NCBI RefSeq assembly: GCF_032598905.1
Contig: NZ_CP122458.1
Coordinates: forward strand, 434,001 to 498,000
Direction of reading: 5' to 3'
DNA length: 64,000 bases
Source: Streptomyces sp. 11x1
Lineage (GTDB): Bacteria > Actinomycetota > Actinomycetes > Streptomycetales > Streptomycetaceae
Positions within the stretch are counted from its first letter, which is position 1, and each line of letters opens with the position of its first letter. The notes under the pieces were generated by a model. The model had not been told where the DNA came from. It searched no databases and saw only the letters and a list, made by a program, of their open reading frames with translations. Both the position numbers and the translations under genes were made by a program. Positions 16,578-24,551 of this stretch are shown in pieces.

Positions 16578-16660
16578 GGCTTGCTCCCGATGAGATGGTC
16601 GTCCCGGTCAAAAGGTAGACCTGTGGGGACCGGCGAACTCATCGCCGCGCGGACGCGTCG

Positions 16661-16847
16661 CCGAACGGGCCCCTGCCGAACGGGCCCCTGCCGGCGGGTC
16701 GTCCTGCGGGCGCAGACGGCCCCGTTCGGCCGACGGACACACTCAACTGCGGACACGTTCGGCGTCGCCGGGTCGCGGATGGTGTCGGCGAGTGTGCGGT
16801 CCGCTCCGCAGGGGCCCTGGGCGGCATCGTCGCCGAACGGGCCCCTG
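16661..16847. repeat. Direct and inverted copies of CCGAACGGGCCCCTG
   Basis: The 15-mer CCGAACGGGCCCCTG occurs in perfect tandem at 16661-16675 and 16676-16690 and again at 16833-16847. Partial inverted copies are GGCCCCGTTCGG at 16719-16730 and CAGGGGCCC at 16808-16816. They lie upstream of the dihydrofolate reductase-like gene. They could be protein-binding sites or a local repeat expansion. Confidence 0.7.
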
Positions 16848-17028
16848 CGTCTTCCCTCCCCGTCCGCGTCGTCCCCACCCCAGCTGTCGCGCCGCGTCCC
16901 GGAGAGCCCTAGAAGCGTCCTGAAGATCTTGAAAATGCGCCCGGCTTGCCCTACTTGATGGAAATTGACATTTACCGGCAATCCAGGGTGAGTCGGGCGG
17001 CCAGAGCAAGATCTTCAGCGGTCTCCTA

Positions 17029-17127
17029 AGGCCCTGTCGTCACATTCCCGCCTGCCCCGCGACGCCATGCACGCACCTGACGCCGCGGGGCCGCCCTTCG
17101 GGCGACGACGGGAATGTGACGACAGGC
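17029..17127. mobile_element. MITE-like element with IS5-type inverted ends
   Basis: A 99-bp non-coding palindromic element. The left end (17029-17050) contains CTGTCGTCACATTCCCG and the right end (17109-17127) its exact inverse, CGGGAATGTGACGACAG. It is flanked by CTA at 17026-17028 and 17128-17130, a target duplication of the IS5-family type. The interior has further hairpins (GCCCCGCG/CGCGGGGC and CGCCCTTCGGGCG). I recall similar ends on Streptomyces IS5-family elements. There is no transposase, so it would need a helper in trans. Confidence 0.72.
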
Positions 17128-17155
17128 CTAGGTCATCTCAGGCGCCTCGTGTTCA

Positions 17156-17560
17156 TCACCACCGCGGTGACCTCGTCGCGGACGCCCCACGGTTGCCGGG
17201 GTTGAACGGTGTGCGGGCCAGCAGACTTTCCGGGTGCCTGCCGAACAGGCCCAGTCCGGGGGTCTGGTTCGGGCCCATCTGCGCGACGATCGCGCGGTGG
17301 AAGGCGTCGTAGGAGCCGGTGAAGCCGTTGTCGGCCCAGATGCGGTGCAGGGCGGTGGTGAAGACGCCTGCGCCGTTGACCTCCTGTGAGAGCTGGTTGT
17401 CCTGGCAGGCGCTCAGGGCCACGCCACTGGCCGCGATCGGAGAGCGCGAGCGGACTCTGTTCCGGATGCTCCGGTAGAACCGTGCGTCGGCCAGGACGAC
17501 CTCGGCGTTGACGTCCAGCGGAATCTCACGCGTCACGACACGCACCACGTCGCGCTGTTC
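17156..17560 (-). pseudogene. Caspase-family (peptidase C14) C-terminal remnant
   Basis: Reads TREIPLDVNAEVVLADARFY, then GVALSACQDNQLSQEVNGAG and FTTALHRIWADNGFTGSYDA. This is the C-terminal half of a metacaspase-like peptidase; the Cys in SACQDNQ is the expected nucleophile. The N-terminal half with the catalytic His is missing, and the upstream reading is arginine-rich noise. The remnant begins 26 bases beyond the MITE-like element. It cannot encode an active protease. Confidence 0.65.
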
Positions 17561-17780
17561 GTCCCTCGGGCCGTCCCGCACGCCACCCCGCGGGTCGTCC
17601 CCCAGTTCGACCCGTGAAGCGCTCCGCAGGCCGTCCCGCCGGTCGGTGAGCAGGTGCGGGACGGTTCCGGCGACACTCGGCCTGCTCGAGTCGCTGTGGA
17701 CCGGGTCGGTCGAAGCGAGCGCCGACGGAGACGGGCCGAGCGGAAGCCCTGCTCACGACGAGGACGAACAGCATCTGGGA

Positions 17781-17969
17781 ATGAATCCGGATCTGCATGT
17801 GTCGTGGCTCGGCGAGCTGGATCTCGCGGACTTCCACTGGAGCGACACCGGCAGCCACGTCTACGTCGAGACCACCTGCCGCGCGCAGATCATCGAGGTG
17901 TCATTGGGCTTCTGGGTCAGGCCCACGGACGCCGGCTGGGTCGTCACGGGACCGTCCACGTACTGGTAG
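17781..17969 (+). CDS. Small hypothetical protein, 62 aa
   Basis: Starts MNPDLHVSWLGELDLADFHW at the ATG at 17781 with a weak GGGA upstream. It is Trp-rich, with alternating strands (HVYVETTCRAQIIEVSLGFW). The frame is open further upstream but the sequence there is low-complexity. It could be a genuine small beta protein or the C-terminal piece of a larger one. It converges with the LacI regulator gene. Confidence 0.4.
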   Translation: MNPDLHVSWLGELDLADFHWSDTGSHVYVETTCRAQIIEVSLGFWVRPTDAGWVVTGPSTYW

Positions 17970-17984
17970 GGCGTCCAGGGTGGC

Positions 17985-19022
17985 TCACGTCGTGCCGCGG
18001 ACGTTCAAGTTCGGCGTCAGGACGATCGGGGGTGGCCGTTCCCCCGCGAGGAGGCGCTCGACCTGGTGGATGGCCAGTTCGCCCAGCTTTCGCTTGTCGA
18101 GGTGGAGGGTGGTCAGGGGCGGGTCGACCAGATCGACGACGCTCAGCCCGTCGTAGCCGACCAATGCGCAGTCGTCCGGCACCTGGACGCCGAGCCGGCG
18201 GGCGGCCCGGAGCGCGCCTATCGCCACCAGGTCGTTGAAGGCGACCACGGCGGTGAGGTCCGGCCGCGCGGCGTGCAGCGCCTCGAACGCGGCAGCTCCC
18301 CCCGCCGGGGACTGCTCCCCCATCACGATCCAGCCCTCGTCGACGGGCAGCGCATGTTCGTCGGCGACTTCGAGGAAGGTGCGGCGCCGGACCAGGGGCG
18401 CGGTCAAGCACTCGCAGTCGATCATGCCGATCCTGCGGTGCCCGAGGTCGATGAGGTGCCGCATCCCGGCCCGGATTCCGGCCGCCGTGTCGATGTGGAC
18501 CAACGCGTGGTCCGACGAGTCGAGCCCGCGATCGACCACGACCAGCGGCACGGTGCCGATGTACGGCTCGAGTTGCGCATCGGAATGGCTGATGTAGCCG
18601 ACAAGAGCGTCGACCTGTTGGCCCAGTGAGCGGACCAGGGACAGCTCCCGGGACCGGTCGTTCTCGGTGCTGGCCACGAGCACCTGCCAGTCGCGTTCGT
18701 CGGCGGCCGCGATCACTCCTGCCACGAACTCCGGGAAGAAGGGGTTGACCACGTCGGGGACGATGAGCCCGACGGACACGACGTCGGGGCGGACCAGCCC
18801 TCGGCCGAACCGGCTGGGCCGGTATCGCAACTGCCTCGCGACATCGAGCACGCGTTGCTGAGTAGCCGGGTCGATCTCCCCCTTGCCGTTGATCGCCCGG
18901 GAGACGGTCTGATGGGACACGCCCGCCGCCTGAGCGACGTCGCGAAGCGTCACACGCTTGCCCGCTCTCGTGCCCCGCGCCCGCTGGTCTTCCGTTTCCC
19001 GCTGTCCGGCCACGCCGCCCAC
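17985..19022 (-). CDS. LacI-family transcriptional regulator
   Basis: A 345-residue repressor from the GTG at 19022. The helix-turn-helix is VTLRDVAQAAGVSHQTVSRA with hinge QLRYRPSRFGRGL, followed by a periplasmic-binding-protein-like sugar domain (VGLIVPDVVNPFFPEFVAGV, VAFNDLVAIGALRAARRLGV, VPDDCALVGYDGL). It would release DNA on binding a sugar. A tandem GTTAACG operator lies 155 bases upstream of its start. The fucose operon starts 1.7 kb away in the opposite direction, but I see no GTTAACG box there, so the link is unproven. Confidence 0.9.
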   Translation of the reverse strand: MGGVAGQRETEDQRARGTRAGKRVTLRDVAQAAGVSHQTVSRAINGKGEIDPATQQRVLDVARQLRYRPSRFGRGLVRPDVVSVGLIVPDVVNPFFPEFVAGVIAAADERDWQVLVASTENDRSRELSLVRSLGQQVDALVGYISHSDAQLEPYIGTVPLVVVDRGLDSSDHALVHIDTAAGIRAGMRHLIDLGHRRIGMIDCECLTAPLVRRRTFLEVADEHALPVDEGWIVMGEQSPAGGAAAFEALHAARPDLTAVVAFNDLVAIGALRAARRLGVQVPDDCALVGYDGLSVVDLVDPPLTTLHLDKRKLGELAIHQVERLLAGERPPPIVLTPNLNVRGTT

Positions 19023-19176
19023 TCACTTCAGTTCCTGTGCCGCCCTGCGTCCAAGTCAATCAGGTCCGCCGACACGCCGCGCCATCGCCGGACTGCCGCG
19101 CACCACTGGACCCCGGGCGGATAGCGAGCCGTCCGGGGGCAGGCGTTGACGGATTCCGCTCCCCTGCGCCAGAATC

Positions 19177-19204
19177 CCGTTAACGGTAACGTTAACGGTA
19201 ACGG
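19177..19204. promoter_or_regulatory. Tandem LacI-type operator
   Basis: Two copies of GTTAACGGTAAC in tandem form an A/T-rich, near-palindromic box (CCGTTAACGG...GTTAACGG) in a GC-rich background. GTTAACG-type half-sites with a central CG are typical for LacI/GalR proteins. It lies between the LacI gene start (19022) and the small open frame at 19223. Confidence 0.65.
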
Positions 19205-19222
19205 AGTAGAGAGGGGTAGCAC

Positions 19223-19475
19223 CGTGGCTTCTTCGAGGGGGCCTCTACCGCACGAGCCGCACCAGGTGTTCCGAAGCGTGTTCCGCGGCTGGCACGCGGA
19301 GGCAGGTGTCTTCTCGGCGCTGCCGGACGCACCTGTGCAGCCGGATGATCCCCTGCCGTGGTGGCGCCGGTTGCGAGTGCGACGGCAGAGGCCGAGCAGC
19401 GGCGGGTCTCCGCTCCTCCGCTCGCCATCGCGCCCGCTGGGCTGTGCCGCTACCGGTGGGGAGGGCCGCAGTTGA
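19223..19475 (+). CDS. Open frame downstream of the LacI operator (83 aa, doubtful)
   Basis: A GTG at 19223 is preceded by GAGGGG eight bases upstream and directly follows the GTTAACG box. The first 50 residues (ASSRGPLPHEPHQVFRSVFR, GWHAEAGVFSALPD) look protein-like; the rest is arginine-rich. It may be the 5' stub of the regulator's original target gene, cut by a deletion, or a chance frame. No family recognised. Confidence 0.3.
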
Positions 19476-19523
19476 AAGGAAGTGCGCCGGTCGGGCCCCG
19501 AAGTATGCGCACAGCGCGGTGGA

Positions 19524-19547
19524 CTGACCCGGTGCGCACTGGGTCAG
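19524..19547. promoter_or_regulatory. 24-bp near-perfect dyad
   Basis: Arms CTGACCC and GGGTCAG flank a central GTGCGCAC palindrome, with a single mismatched pair in the whole 24 bp. It lies downstream of the decayed acetyltransferase. It could be an operator or a terminator-like hairpin. Confidence 0.45.
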
Positions 19548-19562
19548 AGTTGGGCCCACCGT

Positions 19563-19957
19563 GTCACAGGGCGATCAGTCCGGCCGCCGTCTCCTTGAAG
19601 CCGCAGGCGTCGACGTAGAAGGCACGAAGGTGCTCCTCGAAGTCGACGTGCAACCACTCGCACTTCGCGATACGAGCCTCACGCGCAGCCGCGGCGACCA
19701 GCGCACCGCCCACACCTCTCCGCCCGCGGTGCGGGGCGACCACCGTGTCCAGGGAAGGCGTGAACCCCGCCGTCCCAGGCCACGTTGACGAATCCGATCA
19801 GCGAGCCGTCTTCCCAGGCGCAGACCCAGCCGAGGCTGTGGCGCTCAAGTCGTTCTCGCCAGTCGGTGTGAGCGACCGGGTGTCCGAAGCCCTCGGCATG
19901 CAGTGCGTCGAGGGCGGTGTTGTCGAATTCGCCGCGCCACTCGTACTCGATCGCCAT
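19563..19957 (-). pseudogene. GNAT acetyltransferase with a frameshift
   Basis: The ATG at 19957 begins MAIEYEWRGEFDNTALDALH and runs through WVCAWEDGSLIGFVNVAWDG to GVHAF. Near 19750-19760 the frame shifts, and the rest (LDTVVAPHRGRRGVGGALVA, REARIAKCEWLHVDFEE, ACGFKETAAGLIAL) is in another frame ending at 19563. The V-x-P-x-x-R-G-x-G-type acetyl-CoA loop lies after the shift. The total span is not a multiple of three, consistent with one indel. Otherwise a full-length 130-residue enzyme. Confidence 0.75.
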
Positions 19958-20260
19958 TTGTCGATCGTAGAGTCCGCTCAGGGCGGCAGACTCGAACTCG
20001 AACTGGGGCAGGGGAAACGTGGGCCCCTGCCCGGCGGTGACCAGGTCGCCCTCCCGTTCACCTCCCATTTACTGGGCGGCGACGTCGGTAGCGCGAGGCC
20101 GTCGCGCCGTTGCTCACCGTGCGAAGAACCGCTGGGAGGCGTGCCTGGCCGCGGGTGAGGCGCCCGCAAGGGCCGGGATCTTCTTCGACTTCGACGCCAG
20201 TGGGAGGCGTGCGGAGTCCCCCATGCCTCGCCGCAGCCCCGCAGCCCGGCGCCTGGTGAT

Positions 20261-20520
20261 CTACAGCCTCTCGGGACGCCTGGCCCACTCGTCGGGGGCG
20301 AAGTTCCCACCGGCCGACTTCAGCTTGGGCGCGAACTCCGTGTGCTCCTCGGCCAGGCCGTCCTGCCCGTTGATGAAGTTGCGGTACGGCCACGCGGACG
20401 GGCTGCCGTACGTGGCGATGCGGTGGCGTCCTTGTACCACTCGGGGCCGCCGGGTGCTGGTCGACCGAGCCCCAGTTGGTGTGTAGGTGCTCGGTGCCGC
20501 GCAGGCGACACCTACGGCCC
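20261..20520 (-). pseudogene. C-terminal gene remnant with two frameshifts
   Basis: Three minus-strand frames join into one plausible chain: EHLHTNWGSVDQHPAAP, then PEWYKDAT, then HRIATYGSPSAWPYRNFING and LAEEHTEFAPKLKSAGGNFA, with a stop at 20261. Two single-base indels break it, and no N-terminus is present. It resembles the end of a secreted or hydrolase-type protein, but I do not recognise the family. Confidence 0.45.
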
Positions 20521-20573
20521 TCATGGGTACCACCACCGGCAGGCATTGATGGGATGGGTCGGCTGCCAGGAAT

Positions 20574-20682
20574 GGCGAGAGATGAGCGATCAGTGCCCGC
20601 TGAAGTGGGGTTTCGCAAATACCACCTCCCGACCACTAGACACGCCCCCTCATCGTCACTTACAAACATCCCATCTCTCGCC
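20574..20682. repeat. Separated 11-bp inverted repeat upstream of the fucose operon
   Basis: GGCGAGAGATG at 20574-20584 and CATCTCTCGCC at 20672-20682 are exact inverses 87 bases apart, ending 51 bases before the start of the solute-binding gene. A second small dyad, GTGG...CCAC around TTTCGCAAATA, lies between them. They may be paired operator sites for looping repression, or a leader fold. Confidence 0.45.
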
Positions 20683-20733
20683 GCACGGCGAAACGCGCAA
20701 CGTCATCCATCCGCTCAGCGCGAGGAACACCCG

Positions 20734-21795
20734 ATGAGACTCAGAGCCGTCTGCTCAGCCGTTGCCGCCCTGTCCGCACTGGCGTTGCTCACCGCCTGTG
20801 GTGGGGACGCGCAGACCACGTCCACGACGAGCGGCAAGCCGCTGGTCGGCGTCGACTACCCGCGTTCCGACACCGACTTCTGGAACTCGTACATCAAGTA
20901 CACGCCGGAGGCCGCCAAGGAGCTGGGCCTCTCCCTGAAGACCACCAACTCGCAGAACGACGTCGCCAAGCTGACCGCGAACGCGCAGACGTTCATCAGC
21001 CAGGGCGTCAAGGGCGTGGCGATGGCCCCGCAGGACACGGCCGCCGTCGCGCCGACCCTGACGCAGCTGGAGGCCAAGAAGATCCCGGTCGTCACCGTGG
21101 ACACCCGTCCCGACACCGGCAAGGTGTACATGGTCGTGCGGGCCGACAACCGCGCGTACGGCGAGAAGGCGTGTCAGTACCTCGGTACCAAGCTCGGCGG
21201 CAAGGGCAAGGTCGTCATGCTGCAGGGCGGCCTGGACTCCATCAACGGCCGTGACCGCACCGAGGCGTTCAACGAGTGCATGAAGAAGAACTACCCGGAT
21301 GTCACCGTGTTCGGTGAGGCCACCAACTGGGACGGCGCGGTCGCCGCGCAGAAGCTCCAGACGCGTCTGACCCAGCACCCGGACATCAAGGGCGTCTACA
21401 TGCAGTCCAGCTTCGCCCTGTCCGGCACCCTCCAGGTCCTCAAGCAGAAAGGCCTGTTGGTCGGACCGAAGGACAACAAGCACGTCTTCGTCGTCTCCAA
21501 CGACGGCATCCCCGAGGAGCTCAAGTCCATAGCCGAGGGGAAGATCGACGCCACCGTCTCGCAGCCGGCCGACCAGTACGCCAAGTACGCCCTGTACTAC
21601 CTCAAGGCCGCGATCGACGGGAAGACGTTCGCGCCCGGCAAGACCGACCACGACAGCACCATCATCAAGGTCCGCGACGGACTGCTGGAGGACCAGCTCT
21701 CCGCCCCGCTCGTCACCGCCGACGGCGGCACCTACGGCGGTGTGCCCAGTGTGCAGAGCGACAGCACCTCCCTGTGGGGCAACAACCGCGGCTGA
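20734..21795 (+). CDS. Sugar ABC transporter solute-binding lipoprotein
   Basis: A 353-residue protein from the ATG at 20734. The signal peptide ends in the lipobox LLTAC, so C22 would be lipidated. The mature part is a type I periplasmic-binding fold (GVDYPRSDTDFWNSYIKYTP, NAQTFISQGVKGVAMAPQDT, VVTVDTRPDTGKVYM, VVSNDGIPEELKSIAEGKID). It is the first gene of the fucose operon and should capture the sugar for the ATPase and permease that follow. Confidence 0.93.
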   Translation: MRLRAVCSAVAALSALALLTACGGDAQTTSTTSGKPLVGVDYPRSDTDFWNSYIKYTPEAAKELGLSLKTTNSQNDVAKLTANAQTFISQGVKGVAMAPQDTAAVAPTLTQLEAKKIPVVTVDTRPDTGKVYMVVRADNRAYGEKACQYLGTKLGGKGKVVMLQGGLDSINGRDRTEAFNECMKKNYPDVTVFGEATNWDGAVAAQKLQTRLTQHPDIKGVYMQSSFALSGTLQVLKQKGLLVGPKDNKHVFVVSNDGIPEELKSIAEGKIDATVSQPADQYAKYALYYLKAAIDGKTFAPGKTDHDSTIIKVRDGLLEDQLSAPLVTADGGTYGGVPSVQSDSTSLWGNNRG

Positions 21796-21841
21796 CGCTT
21801 CGACAGGCAGCCTGACATCCCATGGACACAAGGTGGTTGAG

Positions 21842-23407
21842 ATGAGCGACGGGGAGCGAGCAGCAGTCACCCCCGCGTCCGTCCCGGCGCACGACGGACG
21901 GGCCCCGGCTGGCCCGGCCGTCGTCGAGGCGACGGGCATAGTCAAACGATTCGGTCCGACGGTGGCCCTGAACGGCGCCCGGATCACCATCAGGCCCGGC
22001 GAGACCCACGCGCTCGTCGGCCGCAACGGCGCCGGCAAGTCGACCCTGGTCTCCATCCTGACCGGACTCCAGGCCGCCGACGAGGGGACCGTGACCTTCG
22101 GCGGCGAGGCGGCTCCCCGGCTCAGCGACCGCGACGCCTGGCGGCGCCGCGTGGCCTGCGTCTACCAGAAGTCGACGATCATCCCCACGCTGACCGTCGC
22201 GGAGAACCTCTTCCTGAACCGGCACGACCACGGACGGCACCCGTTGATCAGCTGGCAGGGTGTGCGCGGCCGGGCCCAGGAACTGCTGTCGGCGTGGTCG
22301 GTGGACGTCGATCCGCAGACACCGGCCGGCGATCTCGGTGTGGAGCAGCGGCAGTTCGTCGAGATCGCCCGCGCGCTGTCGTTCGGCGCCAGGTTCATCA
22401 TCCTCGACGAGCCGACGGCCCAGCTCGACGGCGCGGCGATCAATCGGCTCTTCGACCGGATCCGCGACCTGCAACGCCAGGGCGTCACCTTCCTGTTCAT
22501 CAGTCACCACCTCCAGGAGGTGTACGAGATCTGCGACATGGTGACGGTGTTCCGGGACGCCCGGCACATCGTGACCGCCCCGGTCGCGGAGCTCCCCCGT
22601 ACCGACCTCGTCGCCGCCATGACCGGCGAGGCGGCGGCCGACCGGCGCCAGGAACGAACCGGCACCCTGGACGGCGACGCGACCGCGGCCCTGAGCGTCA
22701 ACGGCTTGAACGGCGACACCTACTCCGGCGTCACCTTCCGGGTGGGCGCCGGAGAGATCGTCGGGCTCGCGGGGGCGGCCGGCAGCGGCCGTACCGAGGT
22801 CGCCGAGACCGTCGTGGGGCTGCGGGCCGCCGACGGCGGCCGGGTCGAGATCGCCGGAACGCCCACCCGGCCGGGCAGTGTCCCCGCCGCGCTCGCCGCG
22901 GGCGCGGGATTCGTCCCCCAGGACCGGCACCACCAGGGCTTCGTCCCCGACATGTCGATCGCGGACAACGCCACGCTCTCCGTCCCCCACCGGCTCGGCG
23001 ACAACGGCTTCCTCGACCGTGGCCGACGGGACGCGCTCGCCAAGGGCCTGATCGAGAAGCTCGCGATCAAGACGCCCGGCCCCGAGCTGCCCGTCTCCGC
23101 CCTGTCCGGCGGCAACCAGCAGAAGGTCGTCATGGCCCGCGCCCTGGCCGACGACCCCAAGCTGCTGGTCCTGATCAACCCGACCGCGGGCGTCGACGTG
23201 CGCTCCAAGGAGTTCCTCCTCGGCAAGGTCGAGGAGACCGCGGACACCGGGACCGGAGTGCTCATCGCCTCCGACGAACTCGACGACCTGCGCATGTGCG
23301 ACCGGATCCTGGTGATGTTCCAGGGCCGTGTCACCTCGGAGATGGCCCGCGGCTGGCACGACCACGACCTCGTCGCCGCGATGGAAGGAGTGGACCTCGA
23401 TGCCTGA
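21842..23407 (+). CDS. Sugar ABC transporter ATP-binding protein (two ATPase domains)
   Basis: A 521-residue protein from the ATG at 21842. The N-terminal ATPase domain has Walker A GRNGAGKST, a degenerate signature LGVEQRQFVEIARAL and Walker B FIILDEPTAQLD. The C-terminal domain has the Walker-A-like GAAGSGRTEV without the catalytic Lys, and an intact LSGGNQQKVVMARAL signature. This tandem architecture is that of RbsA/XylG-type importers. It overlaps the permease gene by eight bases. Confidence 0.94.
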   Translation: MSDGERAAVTPASVPAHDGRAPAGPAVVEATGIVKRFGPTVALNGARITIRPGETHALVGRNGAGKSTLVSILTGLQAADEGTVTFGGEAAPRLSDRDAWRRRVACVYQKSTIIPTLTVAENLFLNRHDHGRHPLISWQGVRGRAQELLSAWSVDVDPQTPAGDLGVEQRQFVEIARALSFGARFIILDEPTAQLDGAAINRLFDRIRDLQRQGVTFLFISHHLQEVYEICDMVTVFRDARHIVTAPVAELPRTDLVAAMTGEAAADRRQERTGTLDGDATAALSVNGLNGDTYSGVTFRVGAGEIVGLAGAAGSGRTEVAETVVGLRAADGGRVEIAGTPTRPGSVPAALAAGAGFVPQDRHHQGFVPDMSIADNATLSVPHRLGDNGFLDRGRRDALAKGLIEKLAIKTPGPELPVSALSGGNQQKVVMARALADDPKLLVLINPTAGVDVRSKEFLLGKVEETADTGTGVLIASDELDDLRMCDRILVMFQGRVTSEMARGWHDHDLVAAMEGVDLDA

Positions 23408-24443
23408 CACCGTCCTCGCGGACGCGCCCGCCCCCAAGGCCGGCAAGCCGCGACCCGCGCGGACCGGCCTGTTCGGCGGCCGGATCCCGCTGGCCCGGAT
23501 GCGCGACCTCGCCCTGGTCCCCGCCATCGTCGTCATCGCGATCGTGGGCCAGATCGTCAACCCGGTCTTCCTGCAGGCGGACAACCTCGTCAACGTCCTG
23601 CAGACCATGTCCGAGATCGCCCTGCTGGTCCTGGCGCAGACGATGGTCCTGATCGTCAAGAAGATGGACCTGTCGCTGGAGTCCACGATGGGCCTGGCAC
23701 CCGGCGTCGCGGCCTGGCTGGTGGTCCCCACGGGCGCCGGACACGGCCTCGGGCTCCTGCCGGGAGCCTGGTCGATCCCGGTCACCCTCGCGGTGGGCGT
23801 GCTCGTGGGCGTGATCAACGCCTTGTTGATCATCCGCTTCGGCCTCAACGGCTTCATCGTCACCCTCGGCATGCTGATCGTGCTGCGGGGCGTCCTGACC
23901 GGTATCTCGGGTGGACAGACGTTCTTCCAGCTGCCCGAGTCGATGCTCTACCTGGGCACGGCCCAATGGTTCGGGATGCCCGCCTCCATCTGGCTCTCTC
24001 TGGTGCTGTTCGCCGTCGCCGTCGTGGTCCTCGGCTGGACCAGCTTCGGGCGTTCGCTGTACGCCATCGGCGGCAACGTCGACGCCGCGAAGGCAGCCGG
24101 TATCCGTACCGACCGGGTGCTGTGGATCGTCATCGTCACCGGCAGCCTGCTCGCCGCACTCGCCGGACTGCTGCTGTCAGGACGGCTCGCCTCGGTGGCC
24201 TCGGCCCAGGGCAACGGCTATATCTTCACCGTCTTCGCCGCCGCCGTCATCGGGGGCATCAGCCTCAACGGCGGCAAAGGCACCATGTTCGGCGCCTTCA
24301 GCGGCATCCTGCTGCTCTTCATGATCCAGAACGTGCTCACCCTGGCCGGCGTCCCCGCCCAGTGGATCGGCGCCCTCAACGGCCTGATCATCCTCGTCGC
24401 GTTGATGATCTCGCGCATCACGGGCGGCAAGGTCCAGGAGTGA
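23400..24443 (+). CDS. Sugar ABC transporter permease
   Basis: A 347-residue protein from the ATG at 23400. It has about eight to ten hydrophobic helices of the RbsC type, including the motifs GFNGFIVTLGMLIVLRG-like LNGFIVTLGMLI, ALGGNVDAAKAAGI-type AIGGNVDAAKAAGI and VFAAAVIGGISLNGGKGTM. The 8-bp overlap with the ATPase gene indicates coupled translation. It completes the importer. 108 bases separate it from the dehydratase gene. Confidence 0.94.
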   Translation: MPDTVLADAPAPKAGKPRPARTGLFGGRIPLARMRDLALVPAIVVIAIVGQIVNPVFLQADNLVNVLQTMSEIALLVLAQTMVLIVKKMDLSLESTMGLAPGVAAWLVVPTGAGHGLGLLPGAWSIPVTLAVGVLVGVINALLIIRFGLNGFIVTLGMLIVLRGVLTGISGGQTFFQLPESMLYLGTAQWFGMPASIWLSLVLFAVAVVVLGWTSFGRSLYAIGGNVDAAKAAGIRTDRVLWIVIVTGSLLAALAGLLLSGRLASVASAQGNGYIFTVFAAAVIGGISLNGGKGTMFGAFSGILLLFMIQNVLTLAGVPAQWIGALNGLIILVALMISRITGGKVQE

Positions 24444-24551
24444 CTCCGGGCGGCCGTCGCGGGATGCACACCGCCCGTACGGCCGCCGGACTCCCCGCCG
24501 TCACCCATCTCGTCGCAGGGACCGTTCATCCCCGCTCGCACAGGAGTTGCC

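Larger units (their letters stand above)
16578..17155. other. Intergenic region with repeats and a MITE-like element
   Basis: A 578-base stretch without a convincing gene. It carries the CCGAACGGGCCCCTG repeat family (16661-16847) and the palindromic element at 17029-17127, each described separately. The rest, including the AT-richer part around 16960-16980, shows no coding signal. Confidence 0.7.

Noticed and set aside
21713..23872. 719-codon minus-strand frame opposite the sugar ATPase
   Set aside because: Shadow of the ABC ATPase and permease, whose Walker and signature motifs are on the plus strand.
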